This document shows positions 9,982 through 19,144 of a stretch of DNA of 61,710 nt, piece after piece. The notes below the pieces were generated by a model. The model did not search any database and was not told the origin of the DNA. It was given only the letters and a program-made list of their open reading frames with translations. This DNA is from Streptosporangiaceae bacterium. GTDB taxonomy: Bacteria; Actinomycetota; Actinomycetes; Streptosporangiales; Streptosporangiaceae. Location: positions 1 to 61,710 of the forward strand of contig JASHOL010000108.1 of NCBI GenBank assembly GCA_030041135.1, given 5' to 3'. The stretch's first letter is position 1. Each line of letters begins with the position of its first letter. The translations under genes were made by a program, and so were the position numbers.

Positions 9982-10629
9982 CTAGCGGACGCCCTGCGGG
10001 CGGAACTGAACGCTGATCCGCGGACCGGTCGGCCTGGACGTTTTCGGGACCGCGTGCTGCCAGGTGCGCTGGCAGCTGCCGCCCATCACGAGGAGGTCGC
10101 CGTGGCCGACTTCGTGCCGCAGGGTTGGGCCGCCGCCACTCCGGGGCCGCAGCAGGAGCGGGCGCGGCGTGCCCAGGGACAGGATCGCGACCATCGTGTC
10201 TTCCTTGCTGCCCCGGCCGATGGTGTCGCCATGCCAGGCAACGCTGTCTTTCCCGTCCCGGTACAGGCACAACCCGGCCGTCGCGAACGGCTCCCGGTCT
10301 TGGCTAACACAGGGCTCGGCTCGATAGTGGTCGTCGAGCGCGTCCCTGGCTTGGGTGAGCACCGGGTCGGGCAGCTCTTCATCCTCGGCGTAGAAGCACA
10401 GCAGCCGGGGGACGTCAACTACGCGGTCATACATCTTGCGGCGCTCGGCCCGCCAGGGCACGACCTGCAGCAGCCGGTCGAACAGTTCGTCGGCGCCGGC
10501 CAGCCAGCCGGGCCTGAGGTCCACCCACGCACCGTGCGCCAGCTCGGTCCGCTCGACGGCATCACCGAGCAAGCCCAGCCTGGGCTCGTCGGTCAGATCC
10601 AGCAGGGACCCCTGCAGTGCGGCGTTCAT
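9982..10629 (-). CDS. AlkB-like Fe(II)/2-oxoglutarate-dependent dioxygenase
   Basis: 215 residues, the usual size for bacterial AlkB-like enzymes. It carries the metal-binding WHGDTIG (His-x-Asp near residues 132-134), the distal His in RTWQHAVPK (~193), and the 2-oxoglutarate-binding RISVQFR near the end. The family oxidatively removes alkyl groups from damaged DNA or RNA bases, and some members act on tRNA or other substrates. The gene is divergent from rtcB, with about 110 bases between their starts, so they may share a control region. Whether the target here is DNA or RNA cannot be told from sequence. Confidence 0.88.
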   Translation of the reverse strand: MNAALQGSLLDLTDEPRLGLLGDAVERTELAHGAWVDLRPGWLAGADELFDRLLQVVPWRAERRKMYDRVVDVPRLLCFYAEDEELPDPVLTQARDALDDHYRAEPCVSQDREPFATAGLCLYRDGKDSVAWHGDTIGRGSKEDTMVAILSLGTPRPLLLRPRSGGGPTLRHEVGHGDLLVMGGSCQRTWQHAVPKTSRPTGPRISVQFRPQGVR

Positions 10630-10741
10630 ACATTCGATGATACGCGCCTAGTTCCGATATGTGTTCGATTTATATGCCGGAAAAAGTGGTGCGTACCGGT
10701 CTGGCCGGTGGCTACCGTGGTTGGTTACGGGAGGCGGGGAC

Positions 10742-11920
10742 ATGGAGCAGCTCAGCAAGCGGCTGATGAACTGGGCGTCGATCTTGGACGACAAGACGAG
10801 GGCACAGGCCGAGCGGGCCGCGTCGATGCCGTTCATCTTCCCGCACGTCGCCCTGATGCCCGATGCGCACCTGGGGCTGGGCGCGACGGTCGGGTCAGTC
10901 ATTCCGACCGTCCGCGCGATCATGCCGGCCGCGGTCGGCGTCGACATCGGCTGCGGCATGATTGCCGTGCGGACGCAGTTCACGGCGGCCGATGTGACGG
11001 CACGGTCCCAGAAGGTCAAGCTGACGGCGCTGCGCGAGGCGATCGAGCGAGCCATCCCGCTATCGGCAGGCAAGCACAACGCGTCGGTGCGCGATGCCGG
11101 AACGCAGGCGCGGATCACCGAGCTCGAAGAACTCGACGGCGCGGACAGCGCCGATCAGATCGCCGGCAACTGGCGGCTCCAGCTGGGCAGCCTCGGGTCA
11201 GGCAACCACTTCATCGAGGTCAGTCTCGACGAGGAGGACCGGGTCTGGCTGTTCCTGCACTCCGGTTCGCGAGGCGTGGGGAACAGGCTGGCGAACAAGC
11301 ACATCAAGATTGCGCGCACGCAGTGCGAGAGGTGGTGGGTCCAGCTGCCCGACGCGGACCTGGCCTACCTGCCTGAGGGGACTGGCGAATTCTGGGCCTA
11401 CATCCGCGACCTGCGGTGGGCGCAGCATTTCGCGCTGCTTAACCGGGCCGAGATGATGGCGCGGGTGACCGGCTGCCTGGAGTCCTGGCTGGGCGAGGAC
11501 GTTGTCGCCGACGAAACCGTCAACACCCACCACAACTACACCGAGCAGGAGGAGCACTTCGGCCAGCAGGTCTGGCTGTCACGCAAGGGCGCGATCGACG
11601 CGTCCGCGGGCCGGCCAGGCCTGATCCCTGGCTCCATGGGGACCAGGTCGTACGTGGTGACCGGCAAGGGCTCGAGGATGGCGCTGAACTCCGCGCCGCA
11701 TGGCGCCGGGCGTGCCTACAGCCGGTCCGCCGCGCGCAAGACGTTCAGCCGCGCCGACCTCGACGCCGCGATGAAGGGCATCGAGTGGCGGCGGACCGAC
11801 GCGTTCCTTGACGAGATCCCGGCCGCGTACAAGGACGTCGACCAGGTCATGGCCGATGCGGCCGACCTGGTCGAGGTCCGCCATACGCTGCGGCAGATCG
11901 TCAACGCCAAGGGCGACTGA
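10742..11920 (+). CDS. rtcB: RtcB-type RNA ligase (tRNA/RNA repair)
   Basis: 392 residues. It shows the RtcB metal-site signatures in order: MPDAHLGLGATVGSVI, GVDIGCGM (Asp and Cys ligands), LGSGNHFIEV, LHSGSRGVGN, and the nucleotidyl-histidine region APHGAGRAYSRSAA. RtcB joins RNA 2',3'-cyclic phosphate or 3'-phosphate ends to 5'-OH ends, using GTP and Mn(II). I chose the ATG at 10742 because GGGAGGCGGGG sits just before it; upstream GTG codons would add 27 residues of poor character. No archease or RtcR partner is visible. Its last 20 bases overlap the end of the converging trehalase gene. Confidence 0.95.
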   Translation: MEQLSKRLMNWASILDDKTRAQAERAASMPFIFPHVALMPDAHLGLGATVGSVIPTVRAIMPAAVGVDIGCGMIAVRTQFTAADVTARSQKVKLTALREAIERAIPLSAGKHNASVRDAGTQARITELEELDGADSADQIAGNWRLQLGSLGSGNHFIEVSLDEEDRVWLFLHSGSRGVGNRLANKHIKIARTQCERWWVQLPDADLAYLPEGTGEFWAYIRDLRWAQHFALLNRAEMMARVTGCLESWLGEDVVADETVNTHHNYTEQEEHFGQQVWLSRKGAIDASAGRPGLIPGSMGTRSYVVTGKGSRMALNSAPHGAGRAYSRSAARKTFSRADLDAAMKGIEWRRTDAFLDEIPAAYKDVDQVMADAADLVEVRHTLRQIVNAKGD

Positions 11921-14303
11921 GCAGCGGCGCGCTCTGCGCTAACTGGACGCCAGGGGTCGCGGCGGTGCCTTCCAGCGCCTTGCGCGCCTCGGCCTGTTCG
12001 TGCTGGACGACGTGCATGACCGCGTTGATCAGGGCCAGGTGCGTGAACGCCTGGGGGAAGTTCCCTAGGTGCCGGCCTGACTTGGCCTCGATCTCCTCGG
12101 CGTACAGCAGCAGCGGGCTGGCGTGGGAGAGGACCTTCTCGCAAAGATCGCGCGCCTTGCGGTGCTCGCCGATCTCGGCCAGGGCCGAGACCAGCCAGAA
12201 CGAGCAGATCGTGAACGTGCCCTCATCGCCGCGCAGGCCGTCGTCGGTGTCCTCGACCCGGTACCGCAAGACCAGCCCGTCGCTGGTCAGCTCCTGCGCG
12301 ATCGCCCGTACGGTCGCCTTTATCCGCGGGTCATCTGGCGGCAGGAACCGGAGCAGTGGCATCAGCAGCAGCGACGCGTCAAGCGCCGTCGTGCCGTAGT
12401 GCTGGCAGAAGACACCACGCTCGTCGAGCGCGTTCGCGCAGATGTCCGCGTGGATCTCGTCGGCTGCATCCTGCCAGCGGGCCGCGATGTCGGTGTCGTC
12501 GCGGACCCTGGCGAGCCTGGCGCCCCGGTCGGCGGCGACCCAGCACATGAGCTTGGACGAGGTGAAGTGCTGCGGCTCGCCGCGAACCTCCCAGATGCCG
12601 TGGTCCTTCTCCCGCCAGTGCTGCAGGGCGTGTTCGACCTGGTTGCGGGCCATCTGCCAGACCCGGTCGTCGAGCCGGTCCCGAGACCTCGTGTGCAGGT
12701 AGAGGGAGTCGAGCACGACGCCCCAGACGTCGTTCTGCTGCTGGGCGTAGGCCTCGTTCCCGACCCGGACCGGCCGAGCGCCCTGATAGCCGTGCAGGTG
12801 CTTGAGCTGTTCCTCGGACAGGTCGCACCGGCCATCGATGCCGTACACGATCTGCATGTCGCCCCGGTCCCGCTCGACCACCTCGGTCAGGAACGCGAAG
12901 TAGTCACTGGCCTCCCAGTCGAACCCGAGGGTGAACAGGCCCCACAGCGCGAATGTCGCGTCCCGAATCCAGCTGTAGCGGTAGTCCCAGTTCCGCTCGC
13001 CCCCCGGAGTCTCCGGCAGCGAGGTGGTCGCCGCGGCCGCGATCGCGCCGGTCGGCGCGAACGTCAGGCCCTTCAGGGTCAGCGCGCTGCGGGTCAGATA
13101 GCTGCGCCAGCGGTGATCAGGGAAGTTGCCACGGGCCAGCCAGTGCTGCCAGTGATGTGCGGTCCATACCTGCCGCCTGTACGCCTCGTCATATGTTGTC
13201 GGCGGCGGTACGTGGCCCCACGACAGAGCGCAGAACCTGGTGTCGCCCTCGTGCAGCAGAGTGCGCGCCCTGGCGCTCGGGCCCTCTATCCCGATGCGGA
13301 TGTCTGATGTCAGCGTCAGCGTGAGGTCGTCGAGCCCGGACGAGACGGCCGCCTGGTAATACTCGCGGCCCGTTCGATGCCAGTTCTCCCTGTGCCTGCC
13401 GTAGTCGAAGACGGGCTCGCAATCCATGACCAGCTGGACCGTCCCGTTGACGCACCTGACTGTCCGCAACAGGATGTGCTCGGCGTCGTAGTCGGTGGGC
13501 GGCCTGGTATGGGAGCTCTTCTGCGGGTGCGTGTGCCGCCACGGGCCCATGATCAGGCAGTCCCTTACGATGATCCAGCCTTCGCCGCAATCCCAGCTTG
13601 TCTCCACGACCATGGTTCCCGGCAGGTAGCGCCGGTCGGCCGGTACGGCGACGTCCTCGGGCGCGAACAGGAAGCGGCCGGCGTCCCGGTCGAGAATCGC
13701 GCCGAACACGCTGGGGCAGTCGAGCCGAGGCAGGCACAGCCACTCGATCGCGCTGCTCGGCGCGACGAGGGCGGTCACCTCGCAGTCGGAGAGGAAGCCG
13801 TAGTCGGCGATCGGCGGATAAGGCGAGAACTCGCTGGCGAGGGTGCTGATCGGGAAGGCGCTCGGGGACGGCGGCGCGAGGCCGTTCGACGACGCATCGG
13901 GGTAGCGCCTGCCGGTGAAACCACGCCGTCCCGTGTTGGGCTGGCCGTGCGCGTCGAGGGGCCGCGCCGGGTCGACATCGTCTGGCCGCTCGACGTCGTC
14001 TGGCTGGTCGACCTCGTCCGGAGCTTCGGGGCTCGTCTCGGTCGTTATGCCGAGAGCTACGGCCTTCTTGATCGCCTGCTTCTTGCCGACCCGCCCTGTC
14101 CTGGCCGCTTTCGTCTGGCCCGCTGCCTTCGCCTTGGCCTGGGTCTTCGCGTGGGCCTCCGTCTTCCTGGGTGCCACCGCGCTCCTCTGCCCTGTCCTCG
14201 TCGTAGCCTCTGACGCTGACTCACCGGGCGCCGTCGTTGCCCGACCGATCCTGGCTGAGCCGCCAGGCTGCTCGCCCGAAGATTTCCCGCCGTCTGCCGT
14301 CAT
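11901..14303 (-). CDS. GH15-family trehalase/glucoamylase with Lys/Ala-rich N-terminal extension
   Basis: 800 residues. From about residue 165 it is a complete GH15 protein of the actinobacterial trehalase type: PPIADYGFLSDCEVTALV, the substrate-site region GGERNWDYRYSWIRDATFALWG, the general-acid region GDEGTFTICSFW and the general-base region YAEEIEAKSGRHLGNFPQAFTH. The expected product is glucose from trehalose or alpha-glucans. The first ~160 residues are unusual: low complexity, rich in Lys, Ala, Thr and Gln (AKTQAKAKAAGQTKAA), then an acidic DDVERPDDVDPARP stretch. Such AK-rich tails resemble nucleic-acid-binding tails. A downstream start would remove it, but the frame stays open with coding-like composition. 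It overlaps rtcB tail to tail by 20 bases. Confidence 0.85.
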   Translation of the reverse strand: MTADGGKSSGEQPGGSARIGRATTAPGESASEATTRTGQRSAVAPRKTEAHAKTQAKAKAAGQTKAARTGRVGKKQAIKKAVALGITTETSPEAPDEVDQPDDVERPDDVDPARPLDAHGQPNTGRRGFTGRRYPDASSNGLAPPSPSAFPISTLASEFSPYPPIADYGFLSDCEVTALVAPSSAIEWLCLPRLDCPSVFGAILDRDAGRFLFAPEDVAVPADRRYLPGTMVVETSWDCGEGWIIVRDCLIMGPWRHTHPQKSSHTRPPTDYDAEHILLRTVRCVNGTVQLVMDCEPVFDYGRHRENWHRTGREYYQAAVSSGLDDLTLTLTSDIRIGIEGPSARARTLLHEGDTRFCALSWGHVPPPTTYDEAYRRQVWTAHHWQHWLARGNFPDHRWRSYLTRSALTLKGLTFAPTGAIAAAATTSLPETPGGERNWDYRYSWIRDATFALWGLFTLGFDWEASDYFAFLTEVVERDRGDMQIVYGIDGRCDLSEEQLKHLHGYQGARPVRVGNEAYAQQQNDVWGVVLDSLYLHTRSRDRLDDRVWQMARNQVEHALQHWREKDHGIWEVRGEPQHFTSSKLMCWVAADRGARLARVRDDTDIAARWQDAADEIHADICANALDERGVFCQHYGTTALDASLLLMPLLRFLPPDDPRIKATVRAIAQELTSDGLVLRYRVEDTDDGLRGDEGTFTICSFWLVSALAEIGEHRKARDLCEKVLSHASPLLLYAEEIEAKSGRHLGNFPQAFTHLALINAVMHVVQHEQAEARKALEGTAATPGVQLAQSAPLLSRPWR

Positions 14304-14382
14304 ATCGCCTAACTTGCCCCTACAGCCGCCTTTGTAATCGCAAGGCCCAGGCCACTGGCAAGGGCGGGCCAGGGCGATCTGG

Positions 14383-15129
14383 CTATTGTGCCGCTAGCCA
14401 CTCGGCGAACGTTACGGTGCCCCGGATGTCCGGCTGTCCGGCGGTCAGGGCGCCATCGCGAAGATCATGGCCGAGCTTGCCTGGTATCGGTAGCGGCACG
14501 AGCACGGTCCTGCGGCCGGTCGCACGGCGCCACGTCAGGGCGAGATCCCTGGCGGTGTTGACCTCAGGCCCGGCGACGCGGATCCGGCGCCCGCGGCACG
14601 ATCCCTCGGCGACGTCCGCGACGGCATGGGCCACCTCGGCGGCGGCGATCGTCTGCAGCTTCATGGCGGGGACCGGGACTACCCGGAACTTGGCTGCTCC
14701 GGCCAGCGTGGTCGCCGCCAGTTCATGGAACTGGGTGGCCTGAACGATGCTCCACGGCACCTGGCCGCCTTCGACAAGGTGCTCCTGGTCCACCTTGACC
14801 TTGTAGTAGCCAATTGCCACTTGGTCGCAGCCGACAATCGACAGGCAGACGTGGTGGCTCACGGCGGCTTCTCGTTCCGCCGTTAGCAGCCGCTGTGTTC
14901 CGTCGACCAGCACCTGCCTGGCTCGTTTCGCGGACGTGGCGTTGCTCGCATCGACAACGGCGCCGCAGCCCCGCAGGGCCGCGGTCAGGCCCTCACCGGT
15001 GGTCAGGTCCACCCGGTATTCCCCGCCGCGACTGAGCACGCGGACCTCGTGGCCGCGCTCGGCTAGCTCGGCGACCACTTTCTGGCCGAGCGTTCCCGTT
15101 CCTCCGACAATTGCGATTCTCATAACCAC
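14383..15129 (-). CDS. NmrA/SDR-type NAD(P)-binding protein
   Basis: 248 residues opening directly with the Rossmann signature MRIAIVGGTGTLGQKVVAELAERGHEVR (split here as IAIVGGTGTLGQ at residues 4-15). The catalytic Tyr-x-x-x-Lys region of classic short-chain dehydrogenases is replaced by YYKVKVDQEHLVEGG, as in atypical NmrA-like SDRs that act as reductases or redox sensors. The GTG at 15129 and the ATG at 15123 are both possible starts. It is a single-gene unit; its substrate is unknown. Confidence 0.85.
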   Translation of the reverse strand: MVMRIAIVGGTGTLGQKVVAELAERGHEVRVLSRGGEYRVDLTTGEGLTAALRGCGAVVDASNATSAKRARQVLVDGTQRLLTAEREAAVSHHVCLSIVGCDQVAIGYYKVKVDQEHLVEGGQVPWSIVQATQFHELAATTLAGAAKFRVVPVPAMKLQTIAAAEVAHAVADVAEGSCRGRRIRVAGPEVNTARDLALTWRRATGRRTVLVPLPIPGKLGHDLRDGALTAGQPDIRGTVTFAEWLAAQ

Positions 15130-15189
15130 TCAGACGATGGGCTGCCCCGTCCTGTGACACTCCTCGCGCAGGGCCCCGAGTTCCGTGCT

Positions 15190-15264
15190 GTGGGTGATCA
15201 GCCGTTGTTGTGGCAGTCGGTCCTGCCGCCGGAGTTGCTGCGGCTGACGGAGGAACTCAGCAAT
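15190..15264 (+). pseudogene. Fragment of an insertion-sequence transposase N-terminus
   Basis: The plus strand reads VGDQPLLWQSVLPPELLRL, then TEELSN, before similarity is lost. This resembles the first ~25 residues of DDE transposases that begin with a ...LW..VLPEELLRLPEELARVD pattern. No catalytic domain or terminal inverted repeat remains. It lies between two genes and appears to be a scrap from an old insertion. The match is from memory of the family, not a search. Confidence 0.4.
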
Positions 15265-15314
15265 TCCGGGGTGACCCGCACGAACTTCGGAGCCTCCAGC
15301 GGAACCGGGGCATC

Positions 15315-17540
15315 TCAAGCATTAAGCGTGTAGCCGAAGAAGGTGTTAGCCGCATCCTGCCAGCCGTTCTCGCCGACCTCGTCTGCGCCGGTACCCGGGA
15401 AAGCAGCGAACTTATCGGACGACTGGCTCGTGTTGTAGTCCCATTCCTGGGCGACGCAGATCCCGGCATTGACGTACTCCGGCATGTTATCTGACACCCA
15501 CTCTGAGCCGCCGGTCATCGAGTGGGTTCCGTCGACCGGCGCCCAGCCCCACTCATTCATGAAGAACGGGCAGTTGGCGTAGTCCGGGGAGCAGTAGTAC
15601 GCCTGCGGTGCAAGGTAGCAGACCTTCTGGATCTGGCACTCGGCGCTGGTAAGCCCGGTCGGCGGGTAGCTAGGGAAACTGGAGTCATCGACGTGGATGA
15701 TGCTGCTGCCTTGGCCGCCGGTAGCGTTCCGGCCATCGGTCTGTAGCCCGCCCGTGACGCCCAGGAAGTAGTCATGCAGGTCGATGCCGAAGTTCGGCCC
15801 GGCGACCGGGGTGTATGTATGGCCGTATAGCGGGTTGACCGCCCCGGAGGTGAACGTTTGGGTGTGCTGGCCGCTGCCGGGGGCGTTGGCGTAGATCGCG
15901 TTCCCGCCGTAGCCGGCCGACATGAGGACGATCCAGGCGGGGGCGTTGCCGCCGGAGCCCCGGATCCAGTCAGTCATCGTGGCCTGGTAGCCCAGCATGG
16001 TGGTGACCTGGCTGTTGCCCTGGATGTCAGGGTCGCGGGTGTCGACCGCGGGCTCGTTCAGCTGGAAGCCGATCACCATCGGGTTGTAGGTGCTCGCGCC
16101 GTTGTACGTATCGGTGGTAGCCGGGTTGCCGTAGCGGTTGGCGAGATACTCGGTGATGTACTGGCCGTGGGTGGTGTAGGTGTAGGTGTTGTTGTCGCCG
16201 TTGCCGTCCGCCCAGGGCGGGAAATACCCGGAGGTCGGGCCGTAATAGAAATTCAATATGACATACGGCGTGGTGTTGTTCACCCCGGCGGCCGCCGCGA
16301 TATTGGCGAGTGTCTCATCTATATGCTCGACATAGGCAGAGGAGACGCTGGTGCCGTTGGTGGGCTGCAGGCACCCGTCGGTCGTGTTGCCGGAGTTGTA
16401 CCAGTAAATCACTAGCCTGAATATCTGAGCGCCCTCGGTCATCATCTGCTCGAAGTCGCTCTGCCCCCAGGGCACTGCCTGCACATCGAGGCCCCGCAGC
16501 ATGGTCTGGGTGAGTACGTAGCCGTTGGCATCGACCAGGTTCTGCTCGCTGCACGACACCACGGATGGCCAGGCGGCAGGGACCGGCTCGGTGAACGTGA
16601 CCACCGATCCGGCCCACCCGTCGGCGTCCAGGGTCCCGGTCGTTGAGACCGAGGCAGAGCACGTCTGGGTGCCTGCCGCCGGGGCGGCCAGCTGGTACCA
16701 GGAAGAGTCATGATGGCTCGCCGAGTTGCTGGCGTGCGTGCCGAGCTGGGTGAACCCGGACGGGCCGGTCCAAGTCACCGTCGCGGCGCTGTCCATCGTG
16801 TGGCTGAACCCGGCGAGCACCAGGTCCCCCATATGGGTGTTGTTGTTGCCGGTGGAGACGCTGTCCGAGCTGACCGCCCCGGCGAAGCCGTTGCCAAAGT
16901 CGGACGGCCGGGCCACCATCGAGACGTTAGTACAGGTGAACTCCGCTATTTCTACGGTGAGCGTGGACGGGCCGGACCAGGTAAAGCTGGTGCCCGCGGT
17001 GAATCCCGGGTTGTTGTAGCAGAACCACCACTGGCCCTGGCTGACGGTCCCATTGACGGCTGCGGCGGGCCCGGCCACGTACTGCTGGGCACTGGAGGTA
17101 CCTGGGACACCGCAGGTCCAGCCAGGTGGCCCCTCAATCGCGCTAGCAGAATTGCTTGTAACCCAGGCGACGAGCAGGTTACCCACGGCCGTGGGGTTTG
17201 CGAACGAACTAGTGCCGGTTGCACTGTCGGCAGGCTTTTGAACCAGGGACCAGCCCGAACCCGAACCAGTGGCCGACGCATCGGTCCTGGTGGCCGTTGA
17301 CGACGGAGACGCGACGGCGGCACGGGCCCTATTGCTTCGCAGGACCCAGGCGGCGAGGCCGACCGCACCAGCCACTCCAGCGCCTTTGAGGAAAGCCCGC
17401 CGCCCGGCCGTCTTCGACCAGATCGACCGGGCCCCTCCATCGGTGGGCCCAGTTTCACGGTCCACGCCAGCCTCCGGGCCGCAGCAGCGGGCCGGCTCGG
17501 GCGAAGCGGTTCCGTCAGCTCCTTGGGTACGTTCTTCCAT
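15315..17540 (-). CDS. Tat-exported GH5-like glycoside hydrolase with N-terminal beta-sandwich domain
   Basis: 741 residues. The twin-arginine signal GRRAFLKGAG near residues 48-57 is followed by a hydrophobic stretch and an AxA-type end, so export is folded, by Tat. Residues ~90-330 are Ser/Thr/Gly/Trp-rich and probably a beta-sandwich. Residues ~335-741 look like a TIM-barrel hydrolase of the GH5/cellulase type: LRGLDVQAVPWGQSDFEQM, a catalytic acid in GFQLNEPAVD (Glu ~496) and a nucleophile in FFMNEWGWAP (Glu ~663). A beta-1,4-glucan or related polysaccharide is the likely substrate. The ATG has GGGAGGCTGAC before it. Codon use in the barrel is less GC-biased than in neighbours. Confidence 0.8.
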   Translation of the reverse strand: MEERTQGADGTASPEPARCCGPEAGVDRETGPTDGGARSIWSKTAGRRAFLKGAGVAGAVGLAAWVLRSNRARAAVASPSSTATRTDASATGSGSGWSLVQKPADSATGTSSFANPTAVGNLLVAWVTSNSASAIEGPPGWTCGVPGTSSAQQYVAGPAAAVNGTVSQGQWWFCYNNPGFTAGTSFTWSGPSTLTVEIAEFTCTNVSMVARPSDFGNGFAGAVSSDSVSTGNNNTHMGDLVLAGFSHTMDSAATVTWTGPSGFTQLGTHASNSASHHDSSWYQLAAPAAGTQTCSASVSTTGTLDADGWAGSVVTFTEPVPAAWPSVVSCSEQNLVDANGYVLTQTMLRGLDVQAVPWGQSDFEQMMTEGAQIFRLVIYWYNSGNTTDGCLQPTNGTSVSSAYVEHIDETLANIAAAAGVNNTTPYVILNFYYGPTSGYFPPWADGNGDNNTYTYTTHGQYITEYLANRYGNPATTDTYNGASTYNPMVIGFQLNEPAVDTRDPDIQGNSQVTTMLGYQATMTDWIRGSGGNAPAWIVLMSAGYGGNAIYANAPGSGQHTQTFTSGAVNPLYGHTYTPVAGPNFGIDLHDYFLGVTGGLQTDGRNATGGQGSSIIHVDDSSFPSYPPTGLTSAECQIQKVCYLAPQAYYCSPDYANCPFFMNEWGWAPVDGTHSMTGGSEWVSDNMPEYVNAGICVAQEWDYNTSQSSDKFAAFPGTGADEVGENGWQDAANTFFGYTLNA

Positions 17541-17995
17541 GTCAGCCTCCCGGATTCCAGGTCATATGGGTGGCTGTGATCCCCCAAGGCGACAAGACCG
17601 GATGCCGTCACGCCAGCCACAACGTCCAAGACGCATCCTGGAACAGGTCTGTGGAGTTACCGTCGCATCTGCGTGGAGTCTGATAGCGCTCAAGCTGCGA
17701 GCCGAGCAGGATACGCGGCGGCCCTGACCACCAAGGCTGATCGCAACGGGCCCCTTCCGCAGCGTTAGCCGCGTCCACTTCGACGTCTGGATGCAGCCGG
17801 AGCTGGCCGCGACGCGTGCAGAGGATGCCAGAGCACCCGCGGCGGTCATACCGGGCTTGGGTGCGCCACGGAGCGCCGCGGGCTAGCGCAGCACGCGATC
17901 GGGATGGCGAAGCACAGCCGTTCGGTTATCGTCCAGGAGTGGGACGCCAGGCAGGACCGGCTCAACCGTCGCGGTCGGGCAGAGAGGACGAGTCG
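17541..17995. promoter_or_regulatory. Divergent intergenic region
   Basis: About 455 bases between the exported hydrolase and the amidotransferase. It holds their ribosome sites (GGGAGG for the former, AGAGAGGA for the latter). Small open frames are present, but none has a domain or good start context. I see no RNA or repeat. Confidence 0.3.
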
Positions 17996-18715
17996 ATGCG
18001 CGTAGCCGTGATCAAGCATCACGACATCGACGACGCCGGGTTCATCGGCACCGCGTTCGTGGCCCGTGGCGCGGAGTTGATCGTGCATCTGGTTCCCGAC
18101 GACGGGCCGTTGCCTGCGCTGGACCAAATCGATCACGTCGTCGTGCTCGGCGCGGCGTGGTCGGTCTACGACCACGAGAAGATCGGGCACTGGATCGACG
18201 CCGAGCTGGAGTGGCTGCGCGCCGCCGACGCCGCGGGCGTTCCGGTGCTCGGGATCTGCTTTGGCTCTCAGGCCCTCGCGGCGGCGCTGGGCGGACAGGT
18301 ATCGGCGGCGCCGCGGATGGAGATCGGCTGGACCATGGTCGAGCCGCTTGAGCAAGGCGAGATCGAGCCGGGCCCGTGGCTGGAGTTCCACGGCGATCAG
18401 TGCGTCCTTCCGCCCGGTGCCCGGCTGCTGGCCAGGACCGACGTGTGCGCGCAGGCGTTCACGGTCGGCCGGCATCTCGCTGTGCAGTTCCATCCCGAGG
18501 TGGACGGCGCCCAGCTCAAGCGGTGGCTGGACGTCGGTGGCGGCGCCGAAGCCGACCGTGAGGGGGTTGACCCGGCCGCGCTGCTCGCTCAGACGGTGGC
18601 CGAGGAGCCCGACGCCTCCCGCCGGGCGGACCGGCTGGTCGCTTACGCCCTGCGGCTGGGCGCGGCCGCGACCAACGGCCTGTCAGCGAACGCTGGGCCG
18701 GCGGGCGCCGAGTAG
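17996..18715 (+). CDS. Class I glutamine amidotransferase (GMP synthase-like GATase domain)
   Basis: 239 residues forming one GATase domain. The nucleophile elbow VLGICFGSQALAAALGG has Cys near residue 88, and AVQFHPEVD supplies His ~166 and Glu ~168, a complete Cys-His-Glu triad. Stand-alone GATases of this kind release ammonia from glutamine or cleave gamma-glutamyl bonds; the partner or substrate is not evident. I chose the ATG at 17996 because the domain begins there (MRVAVIKHHD) and AGAGAGGA lies just upstream. Just after the stop, GCGAACGCTGGGCCG is repeated directly, extending the end of the gene. Confidence 0.87.
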   Translation: MRVAVIKHHDIDDAGFIGTAFVARGAELIVHLVPDDGPLPALDQIDHVVVLGAAWSVYDHEKIGHWIDAELEWLRAADAAGVPVLGICFGSQALAAALGGQVSAAPRMEIGWTMVEPLEQGEIEPGPWLEFHGDQCVLPPGARLLARTDVCAQAFTVGRHLAVQFHPEVDGAQLKRWLDVGGGAEADREGVDPAALLAQTVAEEPDASRRADRLVAYALRLGAAATNGLSANAGPAGAE

Positions 18716-18820
18716 GCGAACGCTGGGCCGCCGGGCGCACGGTCAGCGGGCGGTCAGATGGCGCCAGGCCAACCGGGCGGCCACCCGTGAGCTCGGCTGC
18801 CCAGAAGTGCGTCACGGTGA

Positions 18821-19045
18821 ACTGACCCGCGCCGGCAACGGCCCGAGAACGGGAAGCCAGGTTCCAACCAGAGCGCGCCGGTGCGGCCGGTGATCGGCGG
18901 CGGCGGCACCATGCAGGTGATCTTCTTCGGCCGGTCCGGCGCGGTTGTCCTGGGCGACGACGGCAACGACAACGAGCAGCCCGCGATGTGGCACAGCGCC
19001 GATGCCGGGCGTACCTGGACGGTGGTGATGCCGGCTCTCCGCTAG
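18821..19045 (+). pseudogene. Remnant of a sialidase/BNR-repeat exoprotein C-terminus
   Basis: A short open frame ending at 19045 contains MQVIFFGRSGAVVLGDDG and MWHSADAGRTWTVVMPALR. The SxDxGxTW pattern is an Asp-box, as found in BNR/sialidase-like beta-propellers. There is no start, signal peptide or further blades upstream; the frame is closed at 18820. It is best read as the surviving last blade of a deleted gene. Confidence 0.5.
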
Positions 19046-19144
19046 CTCCGGGCGAAAATCACGAGTCCAGAATGATGACAAGCATGCCTGTAACAGGACA
19101 GGGTGTTAAGGGACTCGCTGAACTGCGACGAGGAACAGGCGGAG

